Of a stretch of 64,000 nt of DNA, positions 28,237 through 37,296 are shown piece after piece (the stretch's first letter is position 1; the number at the start of each line of letters is the position of its first letter). Made by a program: the position numbers and the translations under genes. This DNA is from Streptomyces fulvoviolaceus (GTDB lineage: Bacteria; Actinomycetota; Actinomycetes; Streptomycetales; Streptomycetaceae): NCBI RefSeq assembly GCF_000718165.1, contig NZ_JOEY01000015.1, positions 235,632-299,631 on the forward strand. The letters are read 5' to 3'. The notes under the pieces were generated by a model that made no database searches, was not told the origin of the DNA, and saw nothing but the letters and a program-made list of their open reading frames with translations.

Positions 28237-29084
28237 TCCTGGTCAGCGGGGCTACCGGCACCGTCGGCGGGCTGGTGGCTCGGCGTCTGTCCGGCGTGCC
28301 GGTACGGCTGCTGACCCGGGATCCGCGCCGAGCCGCCGCGCTCGCCGGACCCCAAGTCGAGGTGGTGGGCGGGGACTTCGCCGACCCGTCGAGCCTGGAC
28401 CGGGCGCTGAGCGGCGTACGGTCCGCCCTGCTCGTCACCTCGAACCCGCTGACGCACGCCCACGACGAGAACTTCCTGACGGCGGCACGGGCGGCGGGAG
28501 TTCACCATGTCGTGAAGGTGACAACCCTGTCCGTGGCCGATACCGACGCAACCGATCTGGTCACCGAGTGGCAACGCGAGAACGAACGGCTCCTGCACGC
28601 GTCGGGCATGGGATGGACGGTGCTGCGGCCGCGGGCCTTCATGTCCAACACCCTCAGCTGGGCCCGCTCCATACAAAGGCAAGGGATGGTGCGCGCTCCC
28701 TGCGGCGACGCCGAGGTCGCGGCGGTGGATCCCCGCGACATCGCGGAGGTGGCGGTGCGGGCGCTGACGGAGCCCGAGGAGCACGCGGGGCGGGCGCATC
28801 CGCTCACCGGGCCCGAGGCCGTGAGCCCCGTACAGCAGACCAGGATCCTCGCGGACCTGCTCCAACGTCCGCTGAGTTTCGTGGAGTTGACGGTGGATCA
28901 GGCACTGGGCGGGCTGTTGGAGCGCTACCCCGCCGAGGTGGCCCACGCCCTGGTGGAGAGCGCCGTCCGTGGGCGGGACCGGATGAAGGCGCTGACGGAA
29001 CCGACGATCGCCGAGGTGCTCGGCAGACCGGCCCACGGCTATCGGGACTGGGCCGGCGACCACCTCGCCGCGTTCCGCGGATGA
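28233..29084 (+). CDS. NmrA-like NAD(P)-binding reductase of the butyrolactone module
   Basis: A 283-residue Rossmann-fold protein of the atypical SDR/NmrA group: VSGATGTVGGLVARRLSG gives the dinucleotide-binding GxxGxxG, and TVLRPRAFMSNTL and HPLTGPEAVSP follow. In related clusters an oxidoreductase reduces the 6-keto group or a butenolide precursor; that role is inferred from position. GTG at 28233 overlaps the TetR stop (GTGA). A strong hairpin follows the gene. Confidence 0.82.
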   Translation: MILVSGATGTVGGLVARRLSGVPVRLLTRDPRRAAALAGPQVEVVGGDFADPSSLDRALSGVRSALLVTSNPLTHAHDENFLTAARAAGVHHVVKVTTLSVADTDATDLVTEWQRENERLLHASGMGWTVLRPRAFMSNTLSWARSIQRQGMVRAPCGDAEVAAVDPRDIAEVAVRALTEPEEHAGRAHPLTGPEAVSPVQQTRILADLLQRPLSFVELTVDQALGGLLERYPAEVAHALVESAVRGRDRMKALTEPTIAEVLGRPAHGYRDWAGDHLAAFRG

Positions 29085-29089
29085 CGGAC

Positions 29090-29130
29090 GGCGGGCCGGC
29101 CGATGCCCCATCCGCACCGGCCGGCCCGCC
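29090..29130. terminator. Bidirectional terminator hairpin
   Basis: Perfect 12-base arms GGCGGGCCGGCC and GGCCGGCCCGCC enclose a 17-base loop in the 72-base gap between the convergent reductase and subtilase genes. No T-run follows, as is common in Streptomyces. Confidence 0.8.
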
Positions 29131-29156
29131 CGTTCAAGGAGACGCACTCACCAGCT

Positions 29157-30965
29157 CTAGAAGGTCAGCTTCCAGCTGTTGAGCGTGCCCGTGTCCTGCG
29201 CGGCCGTGTCCTGGACGCGCAGCTTCCAGGTGCCGTTGGCCGTCTCGGCGGAGGCGTCCACGGTGTAGGTGGTGTTGACGTTGTCCGCGGAGTCCGAGGA
29301 GCTCGCCGCCTTCAGGCTGTACACCGTGCCGTCCGGGGCGACGAGGCTGATCACCAGGTCACCGCGGTAGGTGTGGGTGATGTCGACGCCGACCTGGAGG
29401 GTCGTGGGGGCGTTGCCGGTGCGGCCGCTGACGGCGATGGAGGACTCGATCGCCGAGCCGTTGTCCGGGACGGACACCGCGGTGCTGCTGGAGAAGGTCG
29501 TCCCCGTGGTCGTACCACCACTGACAGCCGCCACCGTCTTGGCGGCGTCCGCCAGACCCGCACCGCAGCCGCCCGAGCAGGCGCCGGGCAGGGCACGGGC
29601 GTTGTTCTTGATCGCCGTCTCGATCTGGGCCGGGGTCAGCGAGGAGTTGGCCGACTTCACCAGTGCGACCAGGCCCGCGATGTGCGGGGTGGCCATGCTG
29701 GTGCCCTGGTAGTAGGCGTACGACTCCGAGGACGGGGTGCTGGCGCCGGAGTTCAGCGTGGACAGGATGCCGTTGGCGGTGCCGGTGCTGGTCTGGCCGC
29801 CGGGCGCCGAGATGTCCACGAGGGAACCGTAGTTGGAGTACGAGGCCTTGGCGCCGGTGCGGTTGGTCGCGGCGACCGAGATGATGTTGGAGCAGTTGCC
29901 CGGCGAGTGGCCCGACACGTTCTCGTTGTCGTTGCCCGCGGCCACGGCGATGGTCGTACCGCGGTTCACGGCGGCGTTGATGGCGGTCTGGGTCGCGCTG
30001 GTGCAGGCGCCGTCGCCGCCCAGGCTCATGTTGATGACCTTGGCGACGTTGGTGTTGGCGGGGACGCCGGAGACGGTGCCGCCGGACGCCCAGGTGATGG
30101 CGTCGATGATGTCGGAGTCGTAGCCGCCGCACTTGCCGAGCACGCGCACCGGGGAGATCTTCGCGCCGTACGCGATGCCCGCGACGCCCTTGCTGTTGTT
30201 GGTGACCGCGGCGATGGTGCCGGCGACGTGCGTGCCGTGCCAGGAGGAGTTGCTGGCCGGGATGCCGGTGCCGCACTCGTTGGCCGCGTAGTAGTCGCCC
30301 GGGTCGGCCGGGTTGCTGTCGCGGCCGTTGCCGTCCACGGAGACCGCGGTGTCGGAGATGAAGTCGTAGCCGGCGACGATGTTCGCGGCGAGGTCGGTGT
30401 GGGCGACGTAGCCGGTGTCGATGACGGCGACGGTGACGCCGGTGCCGGTGGCGGTCGACCAGGCGCCGGGCACGTTCATGCCGGCGGTGGACTCGAACAG
30501 GTCCCACTGCTTGGCGTACTCGGTGTCGTTCGGGTCGGCCTGCGGTGTGTTCAGGCGGTCCGGTACGACGTAGGAGACCTGCGGGTCCGCCTTGAACTCG
30601 GCGACGACGTCGGCGACATCGGTGCGGGTCGCCTTCGCGCCCAGGTCGACGAGGGCGGCGCCGGTGCCGAGGCGGCGCTGGAAGTCGACGTCCTCGCCGG
30701 CCTCCTGGCCCTTGGCCTCGGCGTCGGCCGCGGCGGCCTTGTTCGACTTGGCCTCGGCGGCGCCGGACTTGTAGCCGACGATGAGGCGCTCGGCCGGGGT
30801 GCCGGGGGCGGCCTCGGTGAGCGCGGCCGGGACGGCGGCGGCCCGGGCGGCGGGTTCCTGGGCGACGGCGACGGTGCCGGTGGCGGCGGTCAGCAGCGCG
30901 GCGGAGACCGCGGCGGCGGATATCAGCTTCCGTCGGGAGGAACCGGAAGAGGGAGTGGTGCGCAA
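29157..30965 (-). CDS. Secreted subtilisin-like S8 protease with P domain
   Basis: A 602-residue exported serine protease. A signal peptide (RRKLISAAAVSAALLTAATG then TVAVA) is followed by an I9-type propeptide (about 55-135) and the S8 catalytic domain with Asp183 (VIDTGYV), His243 (SWHGTHVAGT) and Ser423 (GTSMATPHIAG). The C-terminal 120 residues are a proprotein-convertase P domain (THTYRGDLVISLVAPDGT, LRVQDTAAQDTGTL). It probably degrades extracellular protein. Start is placed at the TTG at 30965 (MRTTPSSGSSRRK) with GAAAGG upstream; in-frame codons further upstream lack a signal-like start. Confidence 0.93.
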   Translation of the reverse strand: MRTTPSSGSSRRKLISAAAVSAALLTAATGTVAVAQEPAARAAAVPAALTEAAPGTPAERLIVGYKSGAAEAKSNKAAAADAEAKGQEAGEDVDFQRRLGTGAALVDLGAKATRTDVADVVAEFKADPQVSYVVPDRLNTPQADPNDTEYAKQWDLFESTAGMNVPGAWSTATGTGVTVAVIDTGYVAHTDLAANIVAGYDFISDTAVSVDGNGRDSNPADPGDYYAANECGTGIPASNSSWHGTHVAGTIAAVTNNSKGVAGIAYGAKISPVRVLGKCGGYDSDIIDAITWASGGTVSGVPANTNVAKVINMSLGGDGACTSATQTAINAAVNRGTTIAVAAGNDNENVSGHSPGNCSNIISVAATNRTGAKASYSNYGSLVDISAPGGQTSTGTANGILSTLNSGASTPSSESYAYYQGTSMATPHIAGLVALVKSANSSLTPAQIETAIKNNARALPGACSGGCGAGLADAAKTVAAVSGGTTTGTTFSSSTAVSVPDNGSAIESSIAVSGRTGNAPTTLQVGVDITHTYRGDLVISLVAPDGTVYSLKAASSSDSADNVNTTYTVDASAETANGTWKLRVQDTAAQDTGTLNSWKLTF

Positions 30966-31335
30966 GGGCTTGCCTTTCGTGGCCGTGCTCCGGGCAGCGC
31001 GGAGCGGCGGTCGATTCGCTTCGGTGATGAAGCGGCGGGGGGTGAAGCCGGAAGGCGGGGTGGTGCGAAAAACGGCGCGCGATGGCCGGCCAGGCGCGAG
31101 CATCGACCCGTCCGGGGTTACCTGTGGGTCGGCTGTGGTCGAACGATAGGCAAAGAGATGGTCATGCGGATACAGGGGAAACCCTTGATCCGGCCGGAAA
31201 CCCACCCTCGACGTCGGCGAGTTGACCGGAGACGGGACGATTTGCCCTCACCTGCACCCCGGTGAACGCATCGGGCCGCTACCGCGTACTGCACGGAAGC
31301 ACTCCGTACCCCGCGCCGCCCTGGGAGGCGTTCAG
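30966..31335. other. 370-bp divergent intergenic region
   Basis: This stretch separates the subtilase and LPMO genes and must hold both promoters. A relatively AT-rich segment (31136-31190) with GATAGGCAAAGAGATGGTC is the best candidate core. I see no gene or clear operator in it. Confidence 0.4.
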
Positions 31336-32256
31336 ATGTCCCGTCGTACCGCCGTGGCGGCCGCTCTGGTGGCCCCGTTCCTGCTGACCGTGTTCGCGGC
31401 GGCACCCGCTCAGGCGCACGGCGCGCCGACGGATCCGGTCAGCCGGGTCTACGCCTGCTCCCCCGACGGCGGCAGCCCGTCCGGTTCGGCGGCGTGCCGG
31501 GCGGCCGTCGCCGCGAACGGGGCGCCCTTCACGGCCTGGGACAACCTGCGCGTCGCGAACGTGAACGGCCGTGACCGGCAGACCATCCCCGATGGAGAGC
31601 TGTGCAGCGGAGGGCTGCCCGCCTACAAGGGCCTCGACCTCGCCCGCTCAGACTGGCCGTCGACGAAGCTGACTCCCGGCGCGGACCTGACCATGAAGTA
31701 CGTCTCGACGATCCCGCACACCGGCACGTTCCGGCTCTACCTCACCAAGCCCGGCTACGACCGGACGAAGCCGCTGACCTGGTCCGACCTGCCGGAGCAG
31801 CCGTTCGCGGAGGTGAAGGACCCGGCGCTGACGGGCGGCGGCTACCGGATCACCGCGAAACTGCCGTCCGACCGGACGGGACGGCAGGTGCTGTACACGA
31901 TCTGGCAGAACAGCAGTACGGCGGACACGTACTACTCGTGCTCGGACGTGGTGTTCCCGGCAGCCGAGAAGGACGCATCCGCCGCCGGGGACTCCCCCTC
32001 GGCCACCGCGAGCCCCTCTGTCACGAAAACCCCGAAAGCCTCCGCGAAGCCCGCGAAGGAGAGCCCGGTGAAGGCGAGCCCGGCAGGGACGGCAAGCCAT
32101 TCGGCCGCCGCCCACGCCGGCTCGACCCCGGACAGCACACCGGTGGCCTCCACCGCCGACACCGGACCCTCGGCACCCATGCTGGCAGGCGGCGCCGCCG
32201 GGCTGCTGGTGCTCACCGGGGGCGCCGCCCTGGCCCTTCGTCTCAGGCGACGGTGA
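31336..32256 (+). CDS. AA10 lytic polysaccharide monooxygenase with C-terminal membrane anchor
   Basis: A 306-residue secreted copper enzyme that cuts chitin or cellulose oxidatively. Signal peptide cleavage after AQA (residue 27) exposes His28 as the first residue (HGAPTDP); together with His128 (STIPHTGTF) it forms the copper histidine brace. Cysteines and WQNSSTADTYYSCSDVVF fit family AA10. A Thr/Ser/Pro/Lys-rich linker (about 220-275) leads to one membrane helix and an RLRRR tail, so the enzyme is tethered to the cell. A TADTG just before the helix resembles, but does not match, a sortase LAxTG. The ATG follows GGGAGG. Confidence 0.9.
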   Translation: MSRRTAVAAALVAPFLLTVFAAAPAQAHGAPTDPVSRVYACSPDGGSPSGSAACRAAVAANGAPFTAWDNLRVANVNGRDRQTIPDGELCSGGLPAYKGLDLARSDWPSTKLTPGADLTMKYVSTIPHTGTFRLYLTKPGYDRTKPLTWSDLPEQPFAEVKDPALTGGGYRITAKLPSDRTGRQVLYTIWQNSSTADTYYSCSDVVFPAAEKDASAAGDSPSATASPSVTKTPKASAKPAKESPVKASPAGTASHSAAAHAGSTPDSTPVASTADTGPSAPMLAGGAAGLLVLTGGAALALRLRRR

Positions 32257-32280
32257 AGGCCGTTACTGCAGCGGCCGTTC

Positions 32281-33314
<1,034 letters not shown>

Positions 33315-33426
33315 TCAACGTCAAGGCTTACCAGGGGAGTTGACGTGTCATCTGGGGTTTTGAATAACCGTCAGTTTTGGTGGATCACAGCTGACGCACA
33401 ATCAACACCCTTTACTCACAACTTGC

Positions 33427-33456
33427 TTGACCCTTGGTCGTAACCGCCGGTAACTT
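33427..33456 (+). promoter_or_regulatory. Candidate promoter of the DUF6230-DUF6114 pair
   Basis: TTGACC (33427-33432) and TAACTT (33451-33456) are separated by 18 bases on the plus strand, giving a leader of about 155 bases to the ATG at 33618. Confidence 0.35.
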
Positions 33457-33617
33457 CCTCGGCGGCTACTGCGGAGTACGTGAAAGCCCTTGCACCCGCC
33501 GGGAGTTGCGAGGATGCGTGTGCCGCAGCCGCTGTCCGCGCCAGGACAACGAGCCGTTTGAAGCCGCGATCTGCACGTGAGCCCTACTTGCGTTGACTAT
33601 GCCCCTGGGAGCAGCAC

Positions 33618-34301
33618 ATGGCCTCGTCCTCAGACGCCACCTCGTCCGCCGGCAACACCTCCGAGAACCCGGAAAGCGGTTCCATACCCGAAGCCTCCGA
33701 TGGCCCCGCCAGACGCGGACGGGTGCGGGGGCGGCGGGCCGCGATCATGGCCGTGCCGGCCGTGGCGATCACCGCGGGTCTCGCGATCCTGACCGCCGAG
33801 GGCGCTCTGGGGGTGCAGTTCGCCATCTCCGGCATGCCCTTCACGGTCACCGCGACCGAGCTCAACGGCACCGGGTTCGAGCAGTTCGGCGGACTCGACA
33901 ACATGGCCGAGGGCAGCCCGAACGCGGGTGACACCGGCGGCCAGGTGCTGGTCGTGACCTCCGCCATCAAGAGCGCGACGCTCACCAAGCTGTGCCAGAG
34001 CGTCGACCTGGGCGGCACCAACCTGCTCATCACCGCCGGCGGCGGGTCGGAGAAGGTCCAGGCGACCGACCTGACCACCGACTCGACCGAGCTGTCGGGC
34101 GACGCGGCCTTCACCAACATCGAGATCGGCAACGACGCGAGCACCCTCACCAAGGCGGGTGTGAAGGGCCCCCTCGGCGTCTTCAGCCAGCAGGCCGACA
34201 CCGTGCGCATCGCCAACCTGCGGCAGACGAACTACGCCACCACGGCAGCGGTGTTCAAGCTGCCCGGCCTCAACCTCAGCTTCAGCAGCAAGGGTTGCTG
34301 A
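33618..34301 (+). CDS. DUF6230 family membrane-anchored protein
   Basis: A 227-residue protein with a cytoplasmic Ser/Glu-rich N-terminus (1-30), an Arg-rich stop (RRGRVRGRRA), one membrane helix (about 42-60) and an extracytoplasmic domain of about 165 residues (VQFAISGMPFTVTATELNG, GVFSQQADTVRIANLRQTNY, ending LSFSSKGC). It matches the actinobacterial DUF6230 family as I know it; some members are labelled cholesterol esterase, but no catalytic triad is seen. The ATG follows GGGAGCAGCAC. It overlaps the DUF6114 gene by one base, and the two families usually travel together. Confidence 0.8.
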   Translation: MASSSDATSSAGNTSENPESGSIPEASDGPARRGRVRGRRAAIMAVPAVAITAGLAILTAEGALGVQFAISGMPFTVTATELNGTGFEQFGGLDNMAEGSPNAGDTGGQVLVVTSAIKSATLTKLCQSVDLGGTNLLITAGGGSEKVQATDLTTDSTELSGDAAFTNIEIGNDASTLTKAGVKGPLGVFSQQADTVRIANLRQTNYATTAAVFKLPGLNLSFSSKGC

Positions 34302-34741
34302 TGTCGGAGCCGCCACGTCAGGGCAAGCGGGCCGCCTTCCGGCGCTGGAGGGGCGACCGTCCGTTCTGGGGCGGGCTGCTGCTCGCCCTGGGCGGGGCGG
34401 AGGTCCTGCTCACCATGAAGGCCTCGATGAAGGTCGTCCTGCACATGGGCATGCAGGGCCTGGCGGGCTACCTCCTGCCGGCCCTGATGCTGCTGCTGGG
34501 GCTGCTGATCCTCTTCAACCCCGCCCAACGCCTCTTCTACTCGATCACCGGCGTCGTGCTCTCCATGGGCACCTGGGCCACCTCGAACCTGGGCGGCTTC
34601 ATGATCGGCCTCCTGTTGGGCGTCGTGGGCAGCTGTCTCAGCTTCGGGTGGCTGCCCGACCAGGAGCCCCGGGTGAGCCGCCGGAAGCGGCGCAGGCAGG
34701 CGCGGGCTCTTCAGCAGCCGGCCGCGGAGGCCCTGCAGTAG
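34301..34741 (+). CDS. DUF6114 family integral membrane protein
   Basis: A 146-residue membrane protein with a basic N-terminus, about four hydrophobic helices (GGLLLALGGAEVLLT; LAGYLLPALMLLLGLLILF; LFYSITGVVLSMGTW; GGFMIGLLLGVVGSCLSFG) and an Arg-rich C-terminal tail. It begins at an ATG that overlaps the DUF6230 stop (TGATG), so the two are translationally coupled and probably form a complex in the membrane. Function unknown. Confidence 0.8.
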   Translation: MSEPPRQGKRAAFRRWRGDRPFWGGLLLALGGAEVLLTMKASMKVVLHMGMQGLAGYLLPALMLLLGLLILFNPAQRLFYSITGVVLSMGTWATSNLGGFMIGLLLGVVGSCLSFGWLPDQEPRVSRRKRRRQARALQQPAAEALQ

Positions 34742-34797
34742 TCGGCAGCGGAGGCGCGCCAGTCGGTCGGCCGCGCAGGCTCCTCGTCCTCCCGACG

Positions 34798-35532
34798 TCA
34801 CACGCCGGGGAGCCTGCGCGGCTCGATGCGTTCCTCGACCGCGGCACCGCCGTCGCGCGTGACGACGTAGGCGCCCTTGCCCGGCACCTCGGTGACCGCC
34901 TCGACCAGGTCGGTGCCGCGGTAGACCAGGCCGACCCCGTCGTCCGTGCAGTGGGTGACGGGCAGGGTCCCGTCGGCCACGAGACGGTGGACCAGTGGGC
35001 GGCGGCCCGGGTCGGTGTCGTAGTGCACGCCGTTGCCGTACGGCAGGAAGCCCAACGCGTCGGCGAGCGGCCGGAGTTCGGGTCCGAAGGAGTCGGTGGT
35101 GCCGCCCTGGAACCAGCAGAGGGAGCCCGCGCTGACCCCGCTCAGCACCACGCCGGACTCCCAGGCCCGGAGCATGATCCGGTCCAGTCCGTGCACCCGC
35201 CACACCGCCAGCAGGTTCGCCACCGAGCCGCCCATGACCCAGACGACGTCCTGCTCCAGGACGGTCCCCTCGACGTCCTCCAGGTTGGGCATGGGGAAGA
35301 GCTGGAGCGGCGTGAGGTCGAACCCGGCCGCGCGTGCCGCCTCGTGCGCGCGGGCCGTGAAGTGTTCGGCGTCCCCGATGGCCGTGCCGACGTACATGAC
35401 GCGCGGCCGGCGTCCGTGGGCGCCCGAGAGGTCGACGGCGTGGTGCACCAGGGAGTTGAACGCCACCATGGTCCGGCCGCCCGGGCGCAGGCCGCCGGAG
35501 GTCGCGACGATGGTGGGTTCCGAAGTGGCCAT
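34798..35532 (-). CDS. Peptidase S51 family (dipeptidase E-like) protein
   Basis: A 244-residue class-I amidotransferase-fold protein of the S51 group, which cleaves Asp-Xaa dipeptides or cyanophycin-like products. The nucleophile elbow is VVLSGVSAGSLCWFQGG, with Ser in place of the Cys of amidotransferases. Other conserved segments are VVWVMGGSVANLLAVW and LPVTHCTDDGVGLVY. No signal peptide. It is divergent from the Lrp-type regulator 60 bases away, which may control it. Confidence 0.88.
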   Translation of the reverse strand: MATSEPTIVATSGGLRPGGRTMVAFNSLVHHAVDLSGAHGRRPRVMYVGTAIGDAEHFTARAHEAARAAGFDLTPLQLFPMPNLEDVEGTVLEQDVVWVMGGSVANLLAVWRVHGLDRIMLRAWESGVVLSGVSAGSLCWFQGGTTDSFGPELRPLADALGFLPYGNGVHYDTDPGRRPLVHRLVADGTLPVTHCTDDGVGLVYRGTDLVEAVTEVPGKGAYVVTRDGGAAVEERIEPRRLPGV

Positions 35533-35592
35533 TCCTTGATCTTAGCCAGCGGTGACCGCCGTCCCGTCGCCCACCTGGGTCAGGATGGACGC

Positions 35593-36606
35593 ATGCTCGA
35601 CGACCTCGACCGTGGTCTCATCCACGCGCTGCACATCGACGGCCGTGCGCCCTTCAGCCGGATCGCCGACGTTCTCGGGGTCTCGGCGCAGACGGTCGCG
35701 CGCCGGTACCGGCGGCTGCGTGCCGAGGCGTCGTTGCGGGTCGTCGGGCTGACGGACCCTCACCAGGCGGGCCGTACCCAGTGGTTGGTGCGGCTGGGTG
35801 TCGCCGCGCGGGCCGCGCAGGACATTGCCCGCGCCCTGGTGTGCCGGCCGGACACCTCGTGGGTGAAGCTCGCGTCCGGCGGTACCGAGATCGTCGCGGT
35901 CGTGCACGCTCCGACCGACGGCGCCGGGGACAACTCCCTTCTCCTGCACGACATTCCGCGCACCGGCGGGGTCACATCGGTCTCGGCGCACTGTCTGCTG
36001 CACACCTATCTCGGCGGCCCGACGAACTGGCGCCGTAGTGCCGACGCCCTCGGCGGGGAGCAGCAGCGGGTCCTGCGCGAGGCGGTCGTGGCCGGTGGCG
36101 GGCCCGCCCGTCGTCCAGGTGCGGGTGACGCCGAGTTGCTGGCCGCGCTGGAGAAGGACGGGCGGGCCGGGCAGGGCGAGCTGGCGGAGGCGACCGGGTG
36201 GGCGCCGGCCACCGTGGCGCGCCGGCTGGCCAATCTGCGGGCGGGCGGCGCCCTGTTCTTCGACGTCGAGGTCGACGCCGGGCTCTTCGGCGTCAACACC
36301 CGGGCGCTGCTGTGGATGTCGGTGCCGCCGGCCCGCCTGGAGGACGTGGCGACGGCCCTGTCCGGCCACGACGAGCTGGCGTTCGTCGCCGCGACCACCG
36401 GCCCCACCAACCTGGTGGCCCAGGCCCTCTGCCGCGACCCCGCCGACCTCCACCGCTACCTCACCCGCCGCCTCGGCACCCTCGACGCGATCCGCACCCT
36501 GGAAACCAGCCCCGTCCTGCGCAACCTGAAGGCGGCGAGCCCGGCCCTGACGGATGCGGCGCACCTACGGCGACCGCCGCACAAGGACGCGCGTCCACGA
36601 CGGTGA
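35593..36606 (+). CDS. Lrp/AsnC regulator with two tandem units
   Basis: A 337-residue regulator, twice the usual length. It contains two AsnC-type units, each with a helix-turn-helix: LDRGLIHALHIDGRAPFSRI plus DVLGVSAQTVARRYRRLRAE (about 4-45) and LLAALEKDGRAGQGELAEATG plus ATVARRLANLRAGG (about 180-220), each followed by a ligand-binding-like region. Such double-Lrp proteins are common in actinobacteria and respond to amino acids or related ligands. The ATG at 35593 fits the conserved start. The S51 gene is divergent, and the repeat array begins soon after the stop. Confidence 0.88.
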   Translation: MLDDLDRGLIHALHIDGRAPFSRIADVLGVSAQTVARRYRRLRAEASLRVVGLTDPHQAGRTQWLVRLGVAARAAQDIARALVCRPDTSWVKLASGGTEIVAVVHAPTDGAGDNSLLLHDIPRTGGVTSVSAHCLLHTYLGGPTNWRRSADALGGEQQRVLREAVVAGGGPARRPGAGDAELLAALEKDGRAGQGELAEATGWAPATVARRLANLRAGGALFFDVEVDAGLFGVNTRALLWMSVPPARLEDVATALSGHDELAFVAATTGPTNLVAQALCRDPADLHRYLTRRLGTLDAIRTLETSPVLRNLKAASPALTDAAHLRRPPHKDARPRR

Positions 36607-36659
36607 GGCCCTCGCGAGACCTGTGGTCGACGGCAGCCAGGGGCCCAGCCCGACTTGCC

Positions 36660-37206
36660 GACGCGGGTCCGGCACGGGTCCGGCACGGGGCCAACGGACT
36701 GATCGTCCGGCTGCGCGCGCGTGGCGGTGCGGGACCACCACGGGAGGCACTGGTCCGACGCGGGACCGACGCGGATCCAGCGCACGCCCGACGCCCGCCC
36801 GGCACGGGTCCGACGCGGGTCTGGCGCAAGCCCGCCGCAGGCCCGGCACAAGGGCAACGAACTGGTCGTCCAACTGCGCGCGCGTGGCGGCGCGGGACCA
36901 CCACGGGAGGCACTGGTCCAACGCGGGACCGACGCACGCCCGCCGCAAGCCCGCCGCAGGCCCGGCACAAGGGCAACGGACTGGCTGCGCGCGCGTGGCG
37001 GCGCGGGACCACCACGGGAGGCACTGGTCCGACGCGGAACCGGCACGCGTCCGACGCACGCCCGCCGCCCGCCCGGCACGCGTCCGACGCACGCCCGCCG
37101 CCCGCCCGGCACGCGTCCGACGCACGTCCGGCGCAAGCCCGGCACGGGTCCGGCGTAAGCCCGCCGCCCGCCCGGCACGGATCCAGCGCACGCCCGGCGC
37201 AGGCCC
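36660..37206. repeat. GC-rich minisatellite with an 11-bp period and three embedded longer units
   Basis: Between the convergent Lrp and MFS genes lies about 550 bases of repeats. The core is a degenerate 11-mer (for example GGCACGCGTCC, GACGCACGCCC, GCCGCCCGCCC). Three of these make a 33-base unit repeated five times in a row at 37042-37206. Three longer units of 64-72 bases (36692-36763, 36855-36926, 36974-37037) share GCGGGACCACCACGGGAGGC and contain an inverted pair GGACCA/TGGTCC. Their spacings (163 and 111 bases) are not both multiples of three, and open frames through the region are only Arg/Ala/Gly-rich artefacts, so I read it as non-coding. Confidence 0.85.
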
Positions 37207-37296
37207 GGCGGCCGGATTCGTTCGGCTGCGTGCGTGCGGCCGTGAGGGTCTTCCGGGGTATGGCCTGGAGTCCCCCTCCGTTTTGGCCGTCAGGCC

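Noticed and set aside
29103..31265. 720-codon plus-strand open frame opposite the subtilase
   Set aside because: It is antisense to an intact protease with all catalytic residues and consists of Gly/Val/Arg low-complexity sequence.
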